Shown piece by piece: positions 7,104 to 9,854 of a stretch of DNA of 9,854 nt (its first letter is position 1; each line of letters starts with the position of its first letter). Source of the stretch: an uncultured Clostridium sp. (GTDB lineage Bacteria; Bacillota_A; Clostridia; Lachnospirales; Lachnospiraceae); contig USQV01000018.1 in the NCBI GenBank assembly GCA_900556965.1, forward strand, positions 1 to 9,854, in the 5' to 3' direction. The translations under genes and the position numbers were made by a program. The notes beneath the pieces are model-generated. The model ran no database searches. It worked only from the letters and a program-made list of their open reading frames with translations, and was not told where the DNA came from.

Positions 7104-7233
7104 GTCTAAAAATTAGACGAGAGTGGCATCTAAAAATCAGACGACAAGAAAACAGTGAAAAACGTTGTCGTCTAAAAAATAGACCCTGCACTCATCTAAA
7201 AAATAGACGACAGTTCAAGTCTAAAAAATAGAC
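7104..7233 (+). repeat. Iteron-like array: five 15-bp palindromic repeats, consensus RTCTAAAAAWYAGAC
   Basis: Copies lie at 7104-7118, 7128-7142, 7170-7184, 7194-7208 and 7219-7233, with start-to-start distances of 24, 42, 24 and 25 bases. Each is a near-perfect inverted repeat (GTCTA, five bases, TAGAC). Three end in AGACGA(C/G); copy 3 instead has GTCGTCT on its left, so it points the other way. Copies 2 and 3 are thus the arms of a larger inverted repeat, 7139-7147 with 7165-7173. Spacing near two helical turns places most copies on one DNA face. This is the pattern of initiator-binding iterons at a replication origin, or of cooperative operators controlling the integrase. Confidence 0.8.
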
Positions 7234-7253
7234 GCATATATATGTATGCCATA

Positions 7254-7288
7254 TATACTTGGACGATTAGGTATTAGGAGGATTAACT
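7254..7288 (+). promoter_or_regulatory. Possible integrase promoter and ribosome binding site
   Basis: TATACT at 7254-7259 could be a -10 box, but no -35 hexamer lies at the right distance; that position (about 7231-7236) overlaps the last repeat of the array, which could allow control by its binding protein. AGGAGG at 7276-7281 lies seven bases before TTG at 7289 and decides that start. Confidence 0.35.
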
Positions 7289-8008
7289 TTGAGTGCAAGC
7301 AAGGATACAAAAAGAGGAACTTGGAAGGTCTATATTCGATACATAGATTGGATGGGGAACAAGCAGATTAAAACTAAACGTGGATTTCAGACAAAGAAAG
7401 AGGCTTTGGCATGGGAGAGGGAATTTCTACAGTCGCAGTCTAAGGATATGAATATGAGTTTTAAGGCATTTGCAGAGATTTATATGAATGATATGAAGCC
7501 ACGCATTAGGGAAAGCACAATGGAGAATAAGCGTTATATCATTGATAATAAACTTATTCCTTACTTTGGCTCACGCTCATTAGCATCTATAAAAGCATCG
7601 GATATTATCCAATGGCAGAATGAGTTGCTGAACGCCAGAGATGAAGATGGAAATGCATACTCACCGACATATCTGCGTACTATCCAAAATCAATTAAGTG
7701 CAATTTTTAACCATGCCAGAAGATTTTATTCGTTACCGGTCAATCCATCTGCACAAGCAGGAAAAATGGGGCGACAAAATGCTAAAGAAATGCATTTCTG
7801 GACGCAAGACGAGTTTTTGCAATTTATCGAGTATATGAAGGTCAAACCTGTGTCATATTACGCATTTGAGATATTGTATTGGACTGGAATTAGAGAGGGA
7901 GAGCTTCTGGCATTGACACCAAGCGATTTTAATTTTGTTACGAAGCAGTTAATTATCAATAAAAGCTATCAACGTATTGGACAGAAAGATATGATTGTTT
8001 CCTATTAG
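7289..8008 (+). pseudogene. int: Tyrosine-recombinase integrase, truncated in the catalytic domain
   Basis: Integrases of this family cut and rejoin att sites for chromosomal integration and excision. Visible are an N-terminal arm-binding domain (about 8-48; GTWKVYIRYID then KRGFQTKKEALAWE), a SAM-like core-binding domain (about 55-160, with ARRFYSLPVNP) and the first part of the catalytic domain with Arm I arginine R202 in TGIREGELLALTPSDF. The family usually has 370-400 residues; this one stops at 239, so the lysine, the H-x-x-R box and the nucleophilic tyrosine are absent. After INKSYQRIGQKDMIV the expected continuation is not seen in any frame downstream, so this is a breakpoint and not a frameshift. 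Translation starts at TTG 7289 behind AGGAGG. It probably cannot catalyse recombination; the missing half may lie beyond the second element. Confidence 0.85.
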
Positions 8009-8011
8009 GAA
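7999..8011. other. 13-bp palindrome at the integrase breakpoint, possible attachment core of the second element
   Basis: TTCCTATTAGGAA is a perfect inverted repeat (TTCCTA, T, TAGGAA) lying exactly where the integrase loses family similarity and shortly before base composition shifts. Large serine recombinases use short, partly palindromic sites, so it could be the left junction of the right-hand element. The other junction is outside the window. Confidence 0.3.
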
Positions 8012-8080
8012 CGCTGTAAATACAAGGCTTTTCGGAGCCTACGAACCACAAAAAATAATATTTGATCTATCACATTACAC

Positions 8081-8117
8081 AAAAAGCCGTCCGGCGTTCA
8101 AATCGGGCGGCTTTTTT
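8081..8117 (+). terminator. Strong intrinsic terminator upstream of parB
   Basis: A 13-bp stem, 8081-8093 with 8104-8116 (one G-U pair), ends in a run of six T at 8112-8117 and starts with five A, so it could work in both directions. It lies between the broken integrase and parB and would shield the GC-rich element from outside transcription. The rest of the 8009-8205 gap holds a short hairpin (AGGCT 8025-8029 with AGCCT 8036-8040) and no clear parB promoter. Confidence 0.85.
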
Positions 8118-8205
8118 GCGTGGATAGACCGGAAGGAGGCGGAAAAATAATTACAGAAATTTAACCAGCAAAATTGTGCAACTTTCACGAAAAGGAGGTT
8201 AGTGA

Positions 8206-9657
8206 ATGGCAGATGAAAAATTGAACACAGGCCCCGGTGAGGAGAAGCTCCCGGAGGCTTCCGCTCCTGTTACGGTTGACGGGCCCCAGGCTCCGGCTCC
8301 CGAACAGACTGCCGCTCCCACACCCCAGCAGGAGGGGCCTGCCCAGCCCGAGCCCGGTGATGTGGTGGTGTCCTTTGACAAAATCAATGAGCTGATGAAT
8401 GAAAAGCGGCAGACAGCCCGGGCCGAGGTAGAAAAAGAGGAGGCGGCAAAAGAGCCGGAGGAGAAAACGCAGGAGGAACCTCCCACCGCTGGGGATGATG
8501 AACCTAAAAAGGCCCGTCGGGGCCGTCCCCCAAAAGAGAAAAAAGCGGAGCCTGCTGGCAAGGAGGCGGCGAAGCCCCGCAAGGGCCGCCCACCCAAGGC
8601 GGATAAGGCGGCCCCCGGCGAGGCCACGCCGACTAAGCGAGACAAATTGTCCCGAAGTGGGAAAAAGGCTGCGGAGGTTAAAGCTGCCCCGGAACCCGAA
8701 AAGGCCCCACCCGAAAATGCGGCTCCGGCCCCGGAACAGGCTCCGCCTGAGCCAGCCGCTCCACCCCGTCCTGTGGAGGAAGGAAAGCTGGTCTATCTGA
8801 AACTTTCCGAAATGCATCCGTTCCACACATTCCGCCCCCACCCGTTTAAGGTGCGGGACGATGCCAAAATGCAGGAAACGGTAGCGTCCATCAAGGCAAA
8901 CGGCGTAATGGTTCCTGGTCTTGCCCGCCCGGAAAAGGATGGCAACGGTTATGAGATCGTGGCGGGCCATCGCCGCCATCATGGTTGTGAGCTGGCCGGG
9001 CTGGAGGAAATGCCCTTTATCGTCCGGGAAATGACTGACCACGAGGCGGTACAGGCCATGAAGGACAGCAACAAGCAGAGGGATCAGACGCTCCCCAGCG
9101 AACTGGCCGCCCTGTTGGAACTGGAAGTGGAGGACATCAAGCACCAGGGCGGGCGGCTGAAAAATGTGGCCGAGGGCGATATTGGAAAACGCTCCGTTGA
9201 GATCGTGGGCGAGGCGCACGACATGAACTATAAAAAGGTCATGCGTTATCTGCGGCTGAACTCCCTTGTGCCGGAACTGCTGGACAAGGTGGACGATAAA
9301 AAAATGGGCTTTATGCCCGCTGTGGAGATTTCCTATATCCGCCCCAAAAACCAGCGGCTGATCGCTGTTTCCATTGACGGAGAACAGGCATCCCCCTCTC
9401 TGGCCCAGGCGAAAAAGCTCCGGGAGCTGGACAAGGACGGGAAACTCAATGGTGATGTCATTGATGGCATCTTATCAGAAAAGAAAAAGGAGGATCGAGG
9501 CGTGATTATTTCTACCGCTGAACTGGAAAAGTATTTTGGCAAGGAGGCCACTCCCGCCAAAATGAAGGAGCAGATCATGACTTTGCTGGACGAGTGGAAA
9601 GAGAAACAGCCGCCCGAACTGGCGAAGGCTCCGAAAAAGATGGAGCAGGACAAGTAA
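8206..9657 (+). CDS. ParB/Spo0J-family partition-like protein with AT-hook-bearing N-terminus
   Basis: ParB proteins bind parS-like sites, load as CTP-switched clamps and help segregate DNA or regulate element genes. This 483-residue protein has two parts. Residues 1 to about 190 are low-complexity Pro/Ala/Glu/Lys-rich and probably disordered, with two AT-hook-like cores, RGRPPK at 105-110 and KGRPPK at 126-131. A ParB N-terminal nuclease-like/CTP domain spans about 195-300 (LVYLKLSEMHPF, ASIKANGVMVPGLARP, and the GHRR nucleotide motif at 254-257). A helix-turn-helix region (about 328-365) and a charged C-terminal segment follow. Many ParB proteins are about 280-300 residues, so the N-terminal extension is the odd part. 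The ATG at 8206 follows AAGGAGGT at 8192-8199, six bases away. No ParA is in the window; it may lie downstream. Assignment to the ParB superfamily is firm; a partition role is inferred. Confidence 0.88.
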   Translation: MADEKLNTGPGEEKLPEASAPVTVDGPQAPAPEQTAAPTPQQEGPAQPEPGDVVVSFDKINELMNEKRQTARAEVEKEEAAKEPEEKTQEEPPTAGDDEPKKARRGRPPKEKKAEPAGKEAAKPRKGRPPKADKAAPGEATPTKRDKLSRSGKKAAEVKAAPEPEKAPPENAAPAPEQAPPEPAAPPRPVEEGKLVYLKLSEMHPFHTFRPHPFKVRDDAKMQETVASIKANGVMVPGLARPEKDGNGYEIVAGHRRHHGCELAGLEEMPFIVREMTDHEAVQAMKDSNKQRDQTLPSELAALLELEVEDIKHQGGRLKNVAEGDIGKRSVEIVGEAHDMNYKKVMRYLRLNSLVPELLDKVDDKKMGFMPAVEISYIRPKNQRLIAVSIDGEQASPSLAQAKKLRELDKDGKLNGDVIDGILSEKKKEDRGVIISTAELEKYFGKEATPAKMKEQIMTLLDEWKEKQPPELAKAPKKMEQDK

Positions 9658-9663
9658 CCACTT

Positions 9664-9680
9664 CGAGACATTTTGTCCCG
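9664..9680 (+). other. Small hairpin just after parB
   Basis: CGAGACA at 9664-9670 pairs with TGTCCCG at 9674-9680 (one mismatch) around TTT, starting seven bases after the parB stop. No T-run follows, so it is not a standard terminator. Confidence 0.35.
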
Positions 9681-9745
9681 AGGGCCCTGCCCTCCGCATC
9701 ATGGCTCTGGTGGTATATATCCCCCGTCGCCGCCTGTTTTTTCGT

Positions 9746-9824
9746 ACAGCCGGGAGCGGGCTGTCAAGGGTGCATCGCACCGCCGTTTTACGGCGGCCTG
9801 CCCTTGACGGTCTGCCCCGGCTGT
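9746..9824 (+). ncRNA. 79-nt long hairpin downstream of parB: structured RNA, 5' leader or transfer-origin candidate
   Basis: Bases 9746-9770 pair with 9801-9824 in a nearly continuous 24-bp stem with one bulged A (9755) and three G-U pairs. After an internal loop (9771-9779 against 9797-9800) a 7-bp top stem follows, 9780-9786 with 9790-9796, capped by TTT. No U-run follows, so it is not an ordinary terminator. Several stem positions pair only as G-U, which hints at function as RNA. No coding gene is seen in 9658-9854. It could be the leader of the next gene, a small RNA, or a DNA inverted repeat of an origin of transfer. Confidence 0.5.
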
Positions 9825-9854
9825 GCTATTTCCCCGGCAAGCGGCGGGGGTATA

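Larger units (their letters stand above)
5517..8008 (+). mobile_element. AT-rich integrated element remnant next to guaA (repressor, Xis-like, Rep-like, iterons, broken integrase)
   Basis: The stretch is visibly more AT-rich than the flanking uvrA-iadA-guaA block and holds only mobile-element genes: a leftward repressor, a divergent operon with a Xis-like and a winged-helix protein, an iteron-like repeat array and a tyrosine integrase. The left boundary is placed at the guaA stop by inference. The right boundary is the point where the integrase stops resembling its family, about 7995-8008. There is no relaxase or conjugation gene here, so it is a small integrative or plasmid-like element, or the remaining end of a larger one. 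Confidence 0.6.
8009..9854 (+). mobile_element. Left end of a second, GC-rich element (conjugative/integrative type)
   Basis: From about 8080 the DNA becomes clearly GC-rich, with codon use unlike both the chromosome block and the guaA-adjacent element. It carries an orphan ParB-like gene flanked by a strong terminator and a long hairpin. ParB-like proteins with long Pro/Ala-rich N-termini are typical of large conjugative elements in gut Clostridia. The element continues past the window, so its type, integrase and right boundary are unknown. Confidence 0.5.

Noticed and set aside
7104..7233. CRISPR array
   Set aside because: The repeats are only 15 bp and palindromic, the intervals are 9-27 bp, and there are no cas genes; this is an iteron or operator pattern.
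8136..8174. Short gene behind GGAAGGAGG at 8130-8140
   Set aside because: No ATG, GTG or TTG follows at a usable distance; the next in-frame codons reach a stop at once.
8009..8200. Continuation of the integrase in another frame (simple frameshift)
   Set aside because: None of the forward frames after 8008 gives the expected catalytic-domain residues (lysine hairpin, H-x-x-R, Tyr); the sequence is non-coding with a terminator.
8185..9219. Long minus-strand reading frame opposite parB (344 codons)
   Set aside because: It is a shadow of the GC-rich parB frame: low-complexity Leu/Gly/Ser/Arg/Phe-rich translation, no ribosome binding site, and it lies opposite clearly conserved ParB motifs.

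Overview
The window reads as a low-GC Gram-positive (Firmicutes/Bacillota) chromosome, most likely a gut Clostridia/Lachnospiraceae-type bacterium. The reasons are strong AGGAGG ribosome binding sites, sigma-A-type promoters, Firmicutes-like UvrA and GuaA, and mobile elements of a kind common in gut Clostridia. The genus is an inference from style, not from a database match.

Layout. (1) 3-5516 is ordinary chromosome on the + strand: the 3' nine-tenths of uvrA (nucleotide excision repair), iadA (isoaspartyl dipeptidase), then guaA (GMP synthase). guaA has its own consensus promoter and a structured 5' leader. (2) About 5517-8008 is an AT-rich mobile-element remnant abutting the 3' end of guaA, a known island integration site. 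It carries a leftward Xre-type repressor, a divergent Xis-like helix-turn-helix protein, a small winged-helix protein that may be a replication initiator, five iteron-like 15-bp palindromic repeats, and a tyrosine integrase cut off in its catalytic domain. A candidate short antisense RNA lies in the leader of the winged-helix gene. (3) About 8009-9854 is clearly GC-richer DNA that starts just after the broken integrase. It has a strong terminator, a ParB-like protein with a long Pro/Ala/Glu/Lys-rich N-terminus bearing two AT-hook-like motifs, and a 79-nt hairpin downstream. It looks like the left end of a second conjugative or integrative element that interrupted the first.

How the parts may work together. 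In region 2 the divergent repressor/xis promoter region is a plausible lysogeny-type switch: the repressor holds down the rightward operon, and release would express the Xis-like protein, the winged-helix protein and perhaps the integrase. The rep-leader antisense RNA plus the iteron cluster are the parts expected of a copy-controlled replicon, so the remnant may be an integrated plasmid-like element rather than a phage fragment. With the integrase cut at about residue 237, self-excision is probably lost unless another integrase acts in trans.

The most interesting items are the iteron array (7104-7233), the candidate antisense RNA (about 6532-6592), the nested-element junction (about 7995-8011), the 79-nt hairpin after parB (9746-9824) and the guaA leader (3837-3971). 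All are read directly from the sequence by eye; functional roles are inference.
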